DNA of 64,000 bases from Parvicella sp964387945 (GCA_964387945.1 CAYLYX010000002.1:62001-126000); one strand, 5' to 3'; positions 8,264-16,327 are shown, counted from the first letter of the stretch. Numbers and translations: made by a program. Notes: generated by a model not told the origin, from the letters alone.

Positions 8264-9421
8264 ATGTCAGATATCAAGAACGTAGATTACGGATTAGAAA
8301 AAATATTCGCGGGAGCACAAGACTTCCTTCCCCTTTTGGGAACAGACTATGTTGAGTTTTACGTAGGGAATGCAAAACAAGCTGCCCACTTTTATAAAAC
8401 AGCGTTTGGTTTTCAATCTTATGCTTATAAAGGATTAGAAACGGGAAGTAAAGACACGGTTTCTTATGTTGTAAAACAAGACAAAATCAAATTGGTACTA
8501 ACTACACCTTTAAACTCAAAACACCCGATCAATGAGCACATTGTAAAACATGGTGACGGAGTGAAGGTTGTTGCTTTATGGGTAGATGACGCTACACAGG
8601 CCTGGAAAGAAACGACCTCGAGAGGAGCCAAATCATACATGGAACCTACTGTAGAAAAAGATGAACACGGAGAAGTTGTACGTTCTGGGATTTATACCTA
8701 CGGTGAGACAGTTCATGTATTTGTAGAAAGAAAGAATTACGATGGGTTATTTATGCCTGGTTTTAAGAAATGGGAATCCGAGTACAACCCTGAGCCACTT
8801 GGCTTAAAGTACATTGATCACATGGTGGGAAATGTTGGTTGGAATGAGATGAACGTTTGGGTAAAATGGTACGAAGATGTCATGGGATTTGAAAACTTCC
8901 TTTCATTTGACGACAAACAAATTCATACGGAATACTCTGCATTGATGAGTAAGGTGATGAGTAATGGAAATGGAAGAATTAAGTTCCCAATCAACGAACC
9001 GGCTGAAGGAAAGAAAAAATCACAAATCGAAGAGTACCTCGACTTTTATGAAGGACCAGGAGTTCAGCATATTGCTGTTGCAACCAACGATATCATTGCT
9101 ACTGTAAAAGGAATGAGAGCAAGAGGTGTTGAGTTTTTGACCACACCACCAGATACTTACTATTCTGCAGCTCCAGAAAGACTGGCAGAGTTTGATCATG
9201 AGCTAAGAGAGGACCTGGAGACCCTTAAAAGTCTTGGGATTATGATTGATGCTGATGAAGAAGGTTATTTGTTGCAAATCTTTACACGCCCAGTTGAAGA
9301 TAGACCTACACTATTCTTTGAGATCATTCAACGAATGGGAGCACGAGGGTTTGGAGCAGGAAACTTTAAAGCTTTGTTTGAATCTATCGAGAGAGAACAA
9401 GAGTTGAGAGGAACGTTATAA
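8264..9421 (+). CDS. hppD: 4-Hydroxyphenylpyruvate dioxygenase
   Basis: The 385-residue product has the two vicinal-oxygen-chelate halves of the family (N-terminal barrel from about residue 20, catalytic barrel from about 180). The iron triad is visible as His186 (YIDHMVGNV), His269 (GVQHIAVATND) and Glu353 (FFEIIQR), close to the numbering of the human enzyme. It converts 4-hydroxyphenylpyruvate to homogentisate, which the upstream dioxygenase uses. It probably shares regulation with hmgA, although the 111-nt gap leaves room for a promoter. Confidence 0.95.
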   Translation: MSDIKNVDYGLEKIFAGAQDFLPLLGTDYVEFYVGNAKQAAHFYKTAFGFQSYAYKGLETGSKDTVSYVVKQDKIKLVLTTPLNSKHPINEHIVKHGDGVKVVALWVDDATQAWKETTSRGAKSYMEPTVEKDEHGEVVRSGIYTYGETVHVFVERKNYDGLFMPGFKKWESEYNPEPLGLKYIDHMVGNVGWNEMNVWVKWYEDVMGFENFLSFDDKQIHTEYSALMSKVMSNGNGRIKFPINEPAEGKKKSQIEEYLDFYEGPGVQHIAVATNDIIATVKGMRARGVEFLTTPPDTYYSAAPERLAEFDHELREDLETLKSLGIMIDADEEGYLLQIFTRPVEDRPTLFFEIIQRMGARGFGAGNFKALFESIEREQELRGTL

Positions 9422-9438
9422 ATTGAGGCTAGACTTTG

Positions 9439-9467
9439 GACGTTAGACTCTAGAGAGGTCTAACGTC
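9439..9467. repeat. 10-bp perfect palindrome in the hppD-haaO gap
   Basis: GACGTTAGAC (9439-9448) and GTCTAACGTC (9458-9467) are perfect inverted repeats around a 9-nt loop. No T-run follows, so it is not a standard intrinsic terminator. The simple GAC/TTAGAC wording resembles short intergenic repeats seen in Flavobacteriia; only one copy was noticed in this window. Confidence 0.5.
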
Positions 9468-9497
9468 TAGTGTCAAGCATACAAAATCCAATAAACG

Positions 9498-10019
9498 ATG
9501 ATTTTACCACCTATTAATTTTAAACAATGGATTGACGACAACAGGGATAAGCTGAAACCCCCTGTCGGTAATCAAGTTGTATACAAAGACACAGAGTTTA
9601 TTATCATGGTTGTGGGAGGTCCTAATGCCAGAAAAGACTTCCATTACAACGAAGGAGAGGAGTTTTTCTATATGATTGAAGGCGACATGACGCTTCCTAT
9701 TATTGAAGATGGCAAGCGAAGAGTTGTTGAAATCAAAGAAGGTGAAATTTTTCTTTTGCCCGCCAGGGTTCCACATTCTCCTCAACGACCTGCCAATTCA
9801 GTAGGTTTAGTGATTGAAAGAATGAGAAAACCTGATGAATTGGATTATTGCTCATGGTATTGTGAAAACTGCGATGCTGAAATGTACAAACAGCCATTTC
9901 ATCTTGGAGACATCGTTGAGCAACTTCCAAAAATTCTAAATGAGTTTTATGCCAATGAGGAGCTCTCGACTTGCAAAAACTGTGGGACTCGAATGGCAGA
10001 ACCAAAACTAATGAACTGA
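9498..10019 (+). CDS. haaO: 3-Hydroxyanthranilate 3,4-dioxygenase
   Basis: The 173-residue cupin protein cleaves 3-hydroxyanthranilate in the kynurenine pathway. Iron ligands His49 (DFHYNEG), Glu55 (EEFFYMIEGD) and His93 (RVPHSPQRP) are present. The C-terminus carries the bacterial rubredoxin-like second metal site with two CxxC pairs (CENC and CKNC). The stop overlaps the ATG of the next gene (TGATG), which indicates translational coupling with kynurenine 3-monooxygenase, two steps earlier in the pathway. Confidence 0.95.
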   Translation: MILPPINFKQWIDDNRDKLKPPVGNQVVYKDTEFIIMVVGGPNARKDFHYNEGEEFFYMIEGDMTLPIIEDGKRRVVEIKEGEIFLLPARVPHSPQRPANSVGLVIERMRKPDELDYCSWYCENCDAEMYKQPFHLGDIVEQLPKILNEFYANEELSTCKNCGTRMAEPKLMN

Positions 10020-11371
10020 TGAAAACAGCGACTATAGTAGGTGCTGGCTTAGCCGGTTCGTTGTGGGCCGTTTACCTCGCCAAGGCAGGGTACAAAGTGA
10101 CCATATTCGAAAGAAGACCAGACATTCGAAAAGCTGAGATAAGTGCTGGAAAATCTATTAATTTGGCGCTATCCGAACGAGGCTGGACGGCATTAAAAGC
10201 GGTTGGGTTGGATAAAATGGTTGAAGATATAGCCATTCCTATGTACGGCAGGATTATGCACGATGAAAGCGCAAATCTTACCTTTCAGCCTTATGGTGAA
10301 GAAGGGCAGGCTATCTTTTCCGTTTCAAGAGGCGGGATTAACGCACGAATGATGGATGCTGCGGAAGAAAGTGGCGATGTAACGATTCACTATAACCATC
10401 AATGTCTCGATGTTGATTTCGACAATACAACCGTTACCGTTTTAGACAAGACGTCCAACACCACTATTAGTCACCAATCTGATGTGGTTTTTGCATGTGA
10501 CGGGGCGTTCTCAGCGGTTAGATATAATGGATTTCAAAAAGTAGATCGTTTTAACTTTAGTCAGAGTTACATTGCAGATGGCTACCGAGAAATTCTTCTT
10601 CCTGCCAATGCAGATGGATCATATAAACTCGATAAAAACGCCCTGCATATCTGGCCTAGGGGCGAGTTTATGTTAATTGCATTGGCCAATGAAGACGGTT
10701 CGTTTACCTGTACTTTGTTTATGCCCTTTGAAAATCACGAGTTCTCATTTGACAAGTTGAACACCAGAGATGATGTAGACAAGTTTTTTAAAGAAGTCTT
10801 CCCAGATTTTCACAAGATGATGCCAGAAGTCGCAGATCAATGGGAAACACATCCGCTTTCTTCTTTGGCTATCATGCGTTGCTATCCCTGGACACATAAA
10901 AGCGTTGCTTTGATGGGAGATGCTGCTCATGCTACTGTTCCATTCTACGGACAAGGAATGAATGCATCTATGGAAGACTGCTATGTGATGGGGCAACTGA
11001 TGAAGAAGCACAAAGAAGATTGGGCTGCCGTGTTTAAGGAATATCAGGAAACCCGAAAAGCAAATGGCGATGCTTTGCAAGACCTTTCTGTCCACAATTA
11101 TAAAGTAATGCGCGACTTGGTTGCAGATCCTCATTTCTTATTGAAGAAAAAGTTCGAGCATCGAATTCATGATCTTTACCCTGAAAAATACCTTTCGTTA
11201 TATTCTATGGTTTCTTTTAGTAATATCCCTTATGCTGAAGCGATGCAAAAAGGGAAAGAGCAGGATGATTTTATAGAAAAAATTATGCGTGAAAACGATA
11301 TTGAAACTCGATTTGAAAATAACACCATTGACGAGTTAATTCATTCGATTTTTCAAGCTGAAGCAGTATAA
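10019..11371 (+). CDS. kmo: Kynurenine 3-monooxygenase
   Basis: The 450-residue FAD-dependent hydroxylase makes 3-hydroxykynurenine from kynurenine. The N-terminal dinucleotide fold (VGAGLAGSLWAVYLAKAGY, FERRPD), the family motif SINLALSERG, and the FAD ribityl motif GDAAHATVPFYGQGMNA are clear. The start at 10019 overlaps the previous stop by one base; an upstream in-frame start would extend into the previous gene and is unlikely. Kynureninase, which links this enzyme to 3-hydroxyanthranilate dioxygenase, is not in the window. Confidence 0.95.
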   Translation: MKTATIVGAGLAGSLWAVYLAKAGYKVTIFERRPDIRKAEISAGKSINLALSERGWTALKAVGLDKMVEDIAIPMYGRIMHDESANLTFQPYGEEGQAIFSVSRGGINARMMDAAEESGDVTIHYNHQCLDVDFDNTTVTVLDKTSNTTISHQSDVVFACDGAFSAVRYNGFQKVDRFNFSQSYIADGYREILLPANADGSYKLDKNALHIWPRGEFMLIALANEDGSFTCTLFMPFENHEFSFDKLNTRDDVDKFFKEVFPDFHKMMPEVADQWETHPLSSLAIMRCYPWTHKSVALMGDAAHATVPFYGQGMNASMEDCYVMGQLMKKHKEDWAAVFKEYQETRKANGDALQDLSVHNYKVMRDLVADPHFLLKKKFEHRIHDLYPEKYLSLYSMVSFSNIPYAEAMQKGKEQDDFIEKIMRENDIETRFENNTIDELIHSIFQAEAV

Positions 11372-11485
11372 ATGAAGTCAAGAATGTACATACTGATTAA
11401 AGATCGTGACCCATTGGTGAATGTTTTAGGATTATAGTTTTTAGAAAACTAATGACTAATAATTATTCACTTACAATTCACCAAA

Positions 11486-12439
11486 ATGTTACAATCACGA
11501 GAAGAACTATTACAACTTTTAGAAGAAAAATACGCTAAGTCCGGACAGAACTTAGATGTACACCTTAGTGGACTTTTGCATAGCACGGATATCACCTACT
11601 GGGACTATATTCAAACGGATGCGCTGCTAAACCTACAAGTACAACGAACTGACTTACCCGATGAAATGGTGTTCATCGTGTACCATCAGATCAATGAACT
11701 ACTGTTTAAAATGATTCTCTGGGAGATTCATCAGGTGGCGCATAATAAGGAGCTGACGACTCAGTTTTTTGCGGATCGATTAAACCGTGTTTCTCGCTAT
11801 TTTGACATGCTCGCCACCTCTTTTGATGTGATGAAAGAAGGAATGGAAGTCTCTCAATATATGAAGTTTCGTGACACACTAACTCCTGCCAGCGGCTTTC
11901 AAAGTGCACAATATCGTCAAATTGAGTTTGCCTCTACCGAGTTAATTAACCTCATTGACTTTAGGTTCAGAGCAACAATCAATAGGCAAACGCCCTATTC
12001 CTACGCCTTTGAGAACCTCTATTGGCAAGCTGCTGGTAAAGATCACAAAACAAAAAAGAAGTCTGCTTTGTTAGCTAACTTTGAGAAGAAGTATCGAGCA
12101 GAGTTTATAGAGTTCATGAAGGAGTACAATACGATCAACCTTTGGACTCGGTACAAATCATTGCCTGAAAATGAGAGAAATGATGTAAATTTGAAGAACG
12201 CGATGCGTCATTATGACCATACCGTAAATGTGAAGTGGGTAATGGCACACTACAATGCCGCTGCCAAATACATCGATAGTGGTGAAGGCAGTGCAGAAGC
12301 AACGGGCGGCAGCGATTGGAGAAAATACATGCACCCAAGGTATCAGCGAAGAATCTTCTTTCCTGACCTTTGGACAGAAAAAGAATTGGAAAACTGGGGT
12401 GTAGACAACCTCGAAACGATAGAAATACTTAAGAACTAA
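11486..12439 (+). CDS. kynA: Tryptophan 2,3-dioxygenase
   Basis: The 317-residue product has the hallmarks of the heme-dependent tryptophan dioxygenase family: the N-terminal TYWDYIQTDALLNLQ, the helix DEMVFIVYHQINELLFKM with the substrate-contacting region, and SGFQSAQYRQIEF. It catalyses the first step of the kynurenine pathway, giving N-formylkynurenine. The sequence is longer than the 280-290 residues of many bacterial forms and closer to animal-type enzymes in its extra loop (NLKNAMRHYDHTVNV). A 114-nt gap separates it from kmo, and paaA begins 12 nt after its stop. Confidence 0.93.
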   Translation: MLQSREELLQLLEEKYAKSGQNLDVHLSGLLHSTDITYWDYIQTDALLNLQVQRTDLPDEMVFIVYHQINELLFKMILWEIHQVAHNKELTTQFFADRLNRVSRYFDMLATSFDVMKEGMEVSQYMKFRDTLTPASGFQSAQYRQIEFASTELINLIDFRFRATINRQTPYSYAFENLYWQAAGKDHKTKKKSALLANFEKKYRAEFIEFMKEYNTINLWTRYKSLPENERNDVNLKNAMRHYDHTVNVKWVMAHYNAAAKYIDSGEGSAEATGGSDWRKYMHPRYQRRIFFPDLWTEKELENWGVDNLETIEILKN

Positions 12440-12451
12440 AACATACACAAT

Positions 12452-13411
12452 ATGGCTTACGACCTATCACAAGAAGACCCAAAAAAACTGGCAGAGTTTC
12501 AGGCTAAAATTGATGCTGAAATCAAAATTGAGCCCAAAGACTGGATGCCAGAAGGATATCGTCAGAATTTGATTAGACAAATCTCGCAGCATGCGCACTC
12601 CGAAGTAATTGGAATGCAACCAGAAGGAAACTGGGTTTCAAGAGCACCCAGCTTGCGAAGCAAGAAAATTCTAATGGCGAAAATCCAAGATGAAGGAGGT
12701 CACGGTCTTTACCTTTACTGTGCTGCAGAAACACTTGGTGTATCGAGAGATCAATACTTACAGTGGTTGCACGAGGGAAAGGCAAAATATGCATCGGTAT
12801 TTAATTATCCTTCGCCAACGTGGGCAGATATGGGTGCTATTGGTTGGTTAGTGGATGGTGCTGCTATTGTTAATCAGGTTTCGCTTCAAAGAACGTCTTA
12901 TGGTCCTTACTCCAGAGCTATGGTAAGAATTTGTATGGAAGAGAGCTTCCACCAAAGACAGGGGTACGAAATCATGGATAGAATGATGCAGGGTAATGCA
13001 GCGCAGCGAAAGATGGCTCAGGACTCACTGGACAGATGGTGGTGGCCTTCATTAATGATGTTTGGTCCGCACGATGGAGAAAGTGCTCACTCAAGTCAGT
13101 CGATGAAATGGAAGATCAAACGAGAAAGCAACGATGATTTGAGACAGCAATTCATTGACAAAACCGTTCCGCAAGCTGAATTGATTGGACTGAAAGTTCC
13201 TGATCCAAACCTCAAGTTTAATGAGGAAACAGGTCATTACGAGACGAGTGATATTGATTGGGATGAATTCTGGAATGTGATCAAAGGAAACGGACCCTGT
13301 AATAAAAAGCGACTTGACCACCATAAGAAAGCACATAACGATGGTGCTTGGGTGAGAGAGGCTGCTGCAGCTTACGGATTAAAACAAAAGAACAAATTAC
13401 AAACTGCTTAA
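12452..13411 (+). CDS. paaA: Phenylacetyl-CoA epoxidase catalytic subunit A
   Basis: The 319-residue ferritin-like di-iron protein epoxidises the ring of phenylacetyl-CoA. Metal-binding motifs are visible as E81-G-G-H84 (QDEGGHGLYLY) and E164-S-F-H167 (CMEESFHQRQGYE). It works in a complex with PaaB and PaaC, whose genes follow at 12 and 2 nt. It starts 12 nt after tryptophan dioxygenase, so the Trp, Tyr and phenylacetate genes appear to be read together. Confidence 0.95.
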   Translation: MAYDLSQEDPKKLAEFQAKIDAEIKIEPKDWMPEGYRQNLIRQISQHAHSEVIGMQPEGNWVSRAPSLRSKKILMAKIQDEGGHGLYLYCAAETLGVSRDQYLQWLHEGKAKYASVFNYPSPTWADMGAIGWLVDGAAIVNQVSLQRTSYGPYSRAMVRICMEESFHQRQGYEIMDRMMQGNAAQRKMAQDSLDRWWWPSLMMFGPHDGESAHSSQSMKWKIKRESNDDLRQQFIDKTVPQAELIGLKVPDPNLKFNEETGHYETSDIDWDEFWNVIKGNGPCNKKRLDHHKKAHNDGAWVREAAAAYGLKQKNKLQTA

Positions 13412-13423
13412 AATATAATTACA

Positions 13424-13708
13424 ATGGATAATCAAGGAGATCTATGGGAAGTATTTATTCAGCCTAAACCGGGCAGAGCGTTCAAGCACGCTGGAAGTCT
13501 TCATGCATACGATAAGAAAATGGCAATGGAAGCTGCAAGAGACCTTTACACAAGAAGAAACGAAGGACAAGCGTTATGGTTGGTAAAAGCTGAAGATATC
13601 ATTGCTAGTCAGCCAGAAGATGTAGGTGAGTTTTTTGATCCTGCAAATGATAAAGCTTACAGACACCCAACCTTTTATACTATGCCAGAAGGTTCAAAAC
13701 ACATTTAA
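13424..13708 (+). CDS. paaB: Phenylacetyl-CoA epoxidase subunit B
   Basis: The 94-residue product matches the small PaaB subunit in length and motifs (DLWEVFIQPKPGRAFKHAGS, RDLYTRRNEGQALWLVKAEDI). PaaB is needed for assembly or function of the epoxidase rather than for catalysis itself. It lies between paaA and paaC with very short gaps. Confidence 0.95.
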   Translation: MDNQGDLWEVFIQPKPGRAFKHAGSLHAYDKKMAMEAARDLYTRRNEGQALWLVKAEDIIASQPEDVGEFFDPANDKAYRHPTFYTMPEGSKHI

Positions 13709-13710
13709 TC

Positions 13711-14463
13711 ATGAACGAGAACTTATATAAATATACCTTACGACTTGCAGACAACGGGTTGATTTTAAGTCACCGTTTGGCCGAATACATCAGTTGTGCT
13801 CCTTTTTTGGAGGAAGATCTCGCACTAACCAATACAGGATTAGATTTGTTGGGTCAGTCAGAAGCACTATTGAAATACGCAGCCGAAATAAAAGGAGACG
13901 TTGATGAAGATTGGCTGGCATTTGCAAGAAACGAAGAGCATTATTACAACTTTCACATTGTTGAATATCCAAATGAGGACTATGGTTATGTGATCGCAAG
14001 ACAATTCCTGATGGACGTCTTCAATTATTATAATTACTCGCAATTGGTTGACAGCAAAGACGAAACAATCGCTGCAGTTGCGAAGAAAGCGATTAAGGAG
14101 GTTACTTATCACTTACGAAGAAGTAGCGAGTGGATCATTCGTTTGGGAGATGGTACTGCAGAAAGTAAAGAACGAATTCAACAATGTCTGGATGATCTTT
14201 GGATGTATACGGATGAATTTTTCGAGACGGATGAGGTACAGGAAGAACTTTTAAAAGCTGGTGTGGCTGCTGATCTGGATGTCATTCGAAAACAATGGAA
14301 TCAAAAAGTAGCTGATGTACTGGAAGAAGCAACACTTACCAAGCCCGAAAAGCCAAAATATAGTTTGGTTTACGGAAAAGACGGAGGACATACGGAATAT
14401 ATGGGGTTCTTGCTGGCAGACATGCAATACTTAAAGAACCGATACCCCGAAGCAACTTGGTAG
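13711..14463 (+). CDS. paaC: Phenylacetyl-CoA epoxidase structural subunit C
   Basis: The 250-residue product is the ferritin-like partner of PaaA, with the family pattern NTGLDLLGQSEALLKYAAE, FARNEEHYYNF and YHLRRSSEWIIRLGDGT. PaaC normally supports the PaaA catalytic subunit and substrate binding. In many bacteria paaD (Fe-S maturation) and paaE (reductase) follow; here a TerB-like gene follows instead after 4 nt, so D and E must lie elsewhere or be replaced. Confidence 0.93.
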   Translation: MNENLYKYTLRLADNGLILSHRLAEYISCAPFLEEDLALTNTGLDLLGQSEALLKYAAEIKGDVDEDWLAFARNEEHYYNFHIVEYPNEDYGYVIARQFLMDVFNYYNYSQLVDSKDETIAAVAKKAIKEVTYHLRRSSEWIIRLGDGTAESKERIQQCLDDLWMYTDEFFETDEVQEELLKAGVAADLDVIRKQWNQKVADVLEEATLTKPEKPKYSLVYGKDGGHTEYMGFLLADMQYLKNRYPEATW

Positions 14464-14467
14464 AATT

Positions 14468-14842
14468 ATGACAGATAAGGAAAAACTATACGAAATCATG
14501 GGTGAACTCATCTACGCTATTGCGATGGCGGATGGGGAAATTCAGGAGGAGGAAAAGAATACCATTAATGAGATTCTAGCTAACCACAAATGGGCATCCA
14601 ATATCAAGTGGTCTTTTGACTATGAAAAGGAGCACCATCATTCCGTAAGAGAGGTTTATCATAAAGTGATGAGTTACTGCATCGGACATGGTCCTTCAGA
14701 AGAATATGTGGAATTTGTCGATGTAATGATTCGTGTGGCGGAAGCAAGCAACGGAATAGATGAAGATGAAATGGCTTTGATCAATGAGTTTTCATTCAAA
14801 CTTAGCGAACACTTCCAAGGAGATTTGGACAAATTGCATTGA
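14468..14842 (+). CDS. TerB-like (tellurite resistance/DjlA N-domain-like) protein
   Basis: The 124-residue acidic helical protein has the TerB-type signature of two paired helical repeats with an acidic loop: IMGELIYAIAMADGEIQEEE near the start and VMIRVAEASNGIDEDEMALI near the end. TerB domains bind divalent metal in some members and often sit in stress or envelope proteins. Here it starts 4 nt after paaC, and its stop overlaps the nth ATG by one base. Its role next to the phenylacetate epoxidase genes is unclear; it may simply be in the same transcript. Confidence 0.7.
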   Translation: MTDKEKLYEIMGELIYAIAMADGEIQEEEKNTINEILANHKWASNIKWSFDYEKEHHHSVREVYHKVMSYCIGHGPSEEYVEFVDVMIRVAEASNGIDEDEMALINEFSFKLSEHFQGDLDKLH

Positions 14843-15486
14843 TGACCAAGTCAGAAAAAGTACAATACGTGATCGATGAATTGGAGCGTCTCTATCCGGA
14901 GACTCCTATTCCTCTAGATCACAAAGATTCGTATACGCTGTTAGTAGCTGTATTATTATCTGCTCAATGCACAGACGTACGCGTGAATCAAGTCACCCCC
15001 TTACTATTTGAAAAAGCAGACAACCCTTTTGATATGGTTAAATTGGAGGTTGAGGAGATTCAACAGATCATTCGACCTTGTGGTTTATCTCCCAGAAAAT
15101 CAAAGGCGATTCATGGGCTTTCTGAAATTCTCATTGAAAAATACAACGGAGAAGTTCCAGAAGACATGGCGCTCCTAGAAGAATTGCCTGGAGTAGGTCA
15201 TAAAACGGCTTCTGTGGTCATGTCTCAAGCTTTTGGTGTTCCAGCCTTTCCCGTAGACACGCATATTCACCGATTAATGTATCGATGGGGTTTTACCAAT
15301 GGTAAGAATGTAGAACAAACTGAAAAAGACGCAAAACGACTGTTTCCCCGCGAAATCTGGAACAAACTCCACTTGCAGATTATTTTCTACGGGCGAGAGT
15401 ATTCACCCGCTAGAAGCCCTAAGAAGGAGGTGGATTTCATTACCATGAAAATTGGGAGGAAAAGTGTAATTAAAGATTATAAGTAG
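14842..15486 (+). CDS. nth: Endonuclease III-like DNA glycosylase, without the usual Fe-S cysteines
   Basis: The 214-residue protein has the helix-hairpin-helix (LPGVGHKTASVV), catalytic Lys121 and Asp139 (VDTHIHRL), equivalent to K120 and D138 of E. coli Nth, so a DNA glycosylase/AP lyase that removes oxidised pyrimidines is expected. The C-terminal cluster loop is unusual: where the family has four cysteines for a [4Fe-4S] cluster, this protein reads GREYSPARSPKKEV with no cysteine. The ATG at 14842 overlaps the previous stop; an in-frame TTG three bases earlier is less likely. The last 140 bases are duplicated 798 bp downstream. Confidence 0.9.
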   Translation: MTKSEKVQYVIDELERLYPETPIPLDHKDSYTLLVAVLLSAQCTDVRVNQVTPLLFEKADNPFDMVKLEVEEIQQIIRPCGLSPRKSKAIHGLSEILIEKYNGEVPEDMALLEELPGVGHKTASVVMSQAFGVPAFPVDTHIHRLMYRWGFTNGKNVEQTEKDAKRLFPREIWNKLHLQIIFYGREYSPARSPKKEVDFITMKIGRKSVIKDYK

Positions 15487-15489
15487 GCA
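15347..15489 (+). repeat. Direct repeat copy 1 (3' end of nth)
   Basis: This 143-bp segment ends three bases past the nth stop and recurs at 16145-16287 with four mismatches (15350, 15360, 15427, 15468). This copy encodes the Trp (EIWNKL) that family members normally have and is the one in frame with the intact gene. Confidence 0.95.
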
Positions 15490-15550
15490 TTTAATCAATC
15501 TTTTTCAGCCAAACGTTGCCAAAACTGTAACCTCTATCCTTAAAAACCGT

Positions 15551-15558
15551 TATTTTTG
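15551..15558 (+). promoter_or_regulatory. Bacteroidota -7 box of the toxin-antitoxin operon
   Basis: TATTTTTG fits TAnnTTTG. It ends 5 nt before the upstream ATG (15564) and 26 nt before the second ATG (15585), which is one reason for choosing the second as the antitoxin start. No TTG at the -33 distance is obvious. Confidence 0.4.
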
Positions 15559-15584
15559 ACTAAATGTCTTTAAGTGTTAAACCA

Positions 15585-15806
15585 ATGAAAAATCTAGAAG
15601 CGCGTAAACTAAGTCTGATCGAACGATTTATGAAGTTTCGACAAGAATCGGCTATAGATCAATTAGAAATCGCCATGACCCAGATAGAGATGAACAGTCG
15701 TTTGGAAGCTTCTTGGGAAGACGTTGAAAATGATCGTGTACGCTCTTATGAATCATTTAGCAAAGACATACAGGAATGGATAGCGAGCAGAAAGAATACC
15801 AAATAG
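15585..15806 (+). CDS. Antitoxin of a type II toxin-antitoxin pair
   Basis: The 73-residue product (MKNLEARKLSLIERFMKF at its start) is a short, charged, helical protein of the kind found before RelE/ParE toxins in Bacteroidota; the LEARKLSLI opening is familiar from such antitoxins. An ATG at 15564 would add seven residues but lies only 5 nt after the likely -7 box. Its 3' end overlaps the toxin gene by 31 nt. It would bind and neutralise the toxin and probably repress its own promoter. Family assignment is mainly from context. Confidence 0.65.
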   Translation: MKNLEARKLSLIERFMKFRQESAIDQLEIAMTQIEMNSRLEASWEDVENDRVRSYESFSKDIQEWIASRKNTK

Positions 15807-16129
15807 AAATTACAAACACAGCAGAAAAAGGCTTCTTTGAAGTTTTAGAATATGCAGCAAGGTATTATAGTGAAGAAAGAGTTTTAGAGATTGCCGAACA
15901 ACTTAGAGAACTACCATTTACTTTAGTCTCACATCCTTACATAGGTAGTGTTGAAGAACACATTAACACTAGGAACAAAGAATACAGGTACATTCTTTAT
16001 AAACGTACCAATCAAGCAACCATAAAAGTAGTTTACTATATCAATGAAAGCAGCAAAACGGTGATGATAATGGACTTCTTCCCCACTGAAATGCACCCAG
16101 ATCAAGTAAAAAGAAGCACATCTGAATAA
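15776..16129 (+). CDS. RelE/ParE superfamily toxin
   Basis: The 117-residue product has the ParE/RelE pattern: an N-terminal strand and helix (YQIEITNTAEKGFFEVLEYA), a second helix (RVLEIAEQLRELPFTLVSHP), then the beta sheet with positively charged positions (EYRYILYKRTN, IKVVYYINESSKTVMIMDFF). Members either cleave mRNA on the ribosome or poison gyrase; the sequence alone does not tell which. The gene overlaps its antitoxin. The pair sits exactly between two copies of the nth 3' end, so it probably arrived by a recombination event at nth. Confidence 0.8.
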   Translation: MDSEQKEYQIEITNTAEKGFFEVLEYAARYYSEERVLEIAEQLRELPFTLVSHPYIGSVEEHINTRNKEYRYILYKRTNQATIKVVYYINESSKTVMIMDFFPTEMHPDQVKRSTSE

Positions 16130-16144
16130 TTCAAAACACTCAAA

Positions 16145-16287
16145 CCCACGAAATCTGTAACAAACTCCACTTGCAGATTATTTTCTACGGGCGAGAGTAT
16201 TCACCCGCTAGAAGCCCTAAGAAGAAGGTGGATTTCATTACCATGAAAATTGGGAGGAAAAGTGTGATTAAAGATTATAAGTAGGCA
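16145..16287 (+). pseudogene. Second copy of the nth 3' end (decayed fragment, direct repeat copy 2)
   Basis: This is the 143-bp partner of 15347-15489, 139 of 143 bases identical. Read in the nth frame, it changes Arg to His, Trp to Cys and Glu to Lys, plus one silent change, and ends at the same TAG. It has no start and no upstream part of nth, so it is not expressed as an enzyme. Three of four changes altering the protein suggests relaxed selection on this copy, so copy 1 is the working end of the gene. Confidence 0.9.
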
Positions 16288-16327
16288 ACTGTTTAGATTG
16301 TCGTTCATTTCTTTACAAAGTCTTGAA

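Noticed and set aside
16145..16287. Second nth copy as a functional gene
   Set aside because: It has only the last ~46 codons, no start and carries substitutions at conserved positions.
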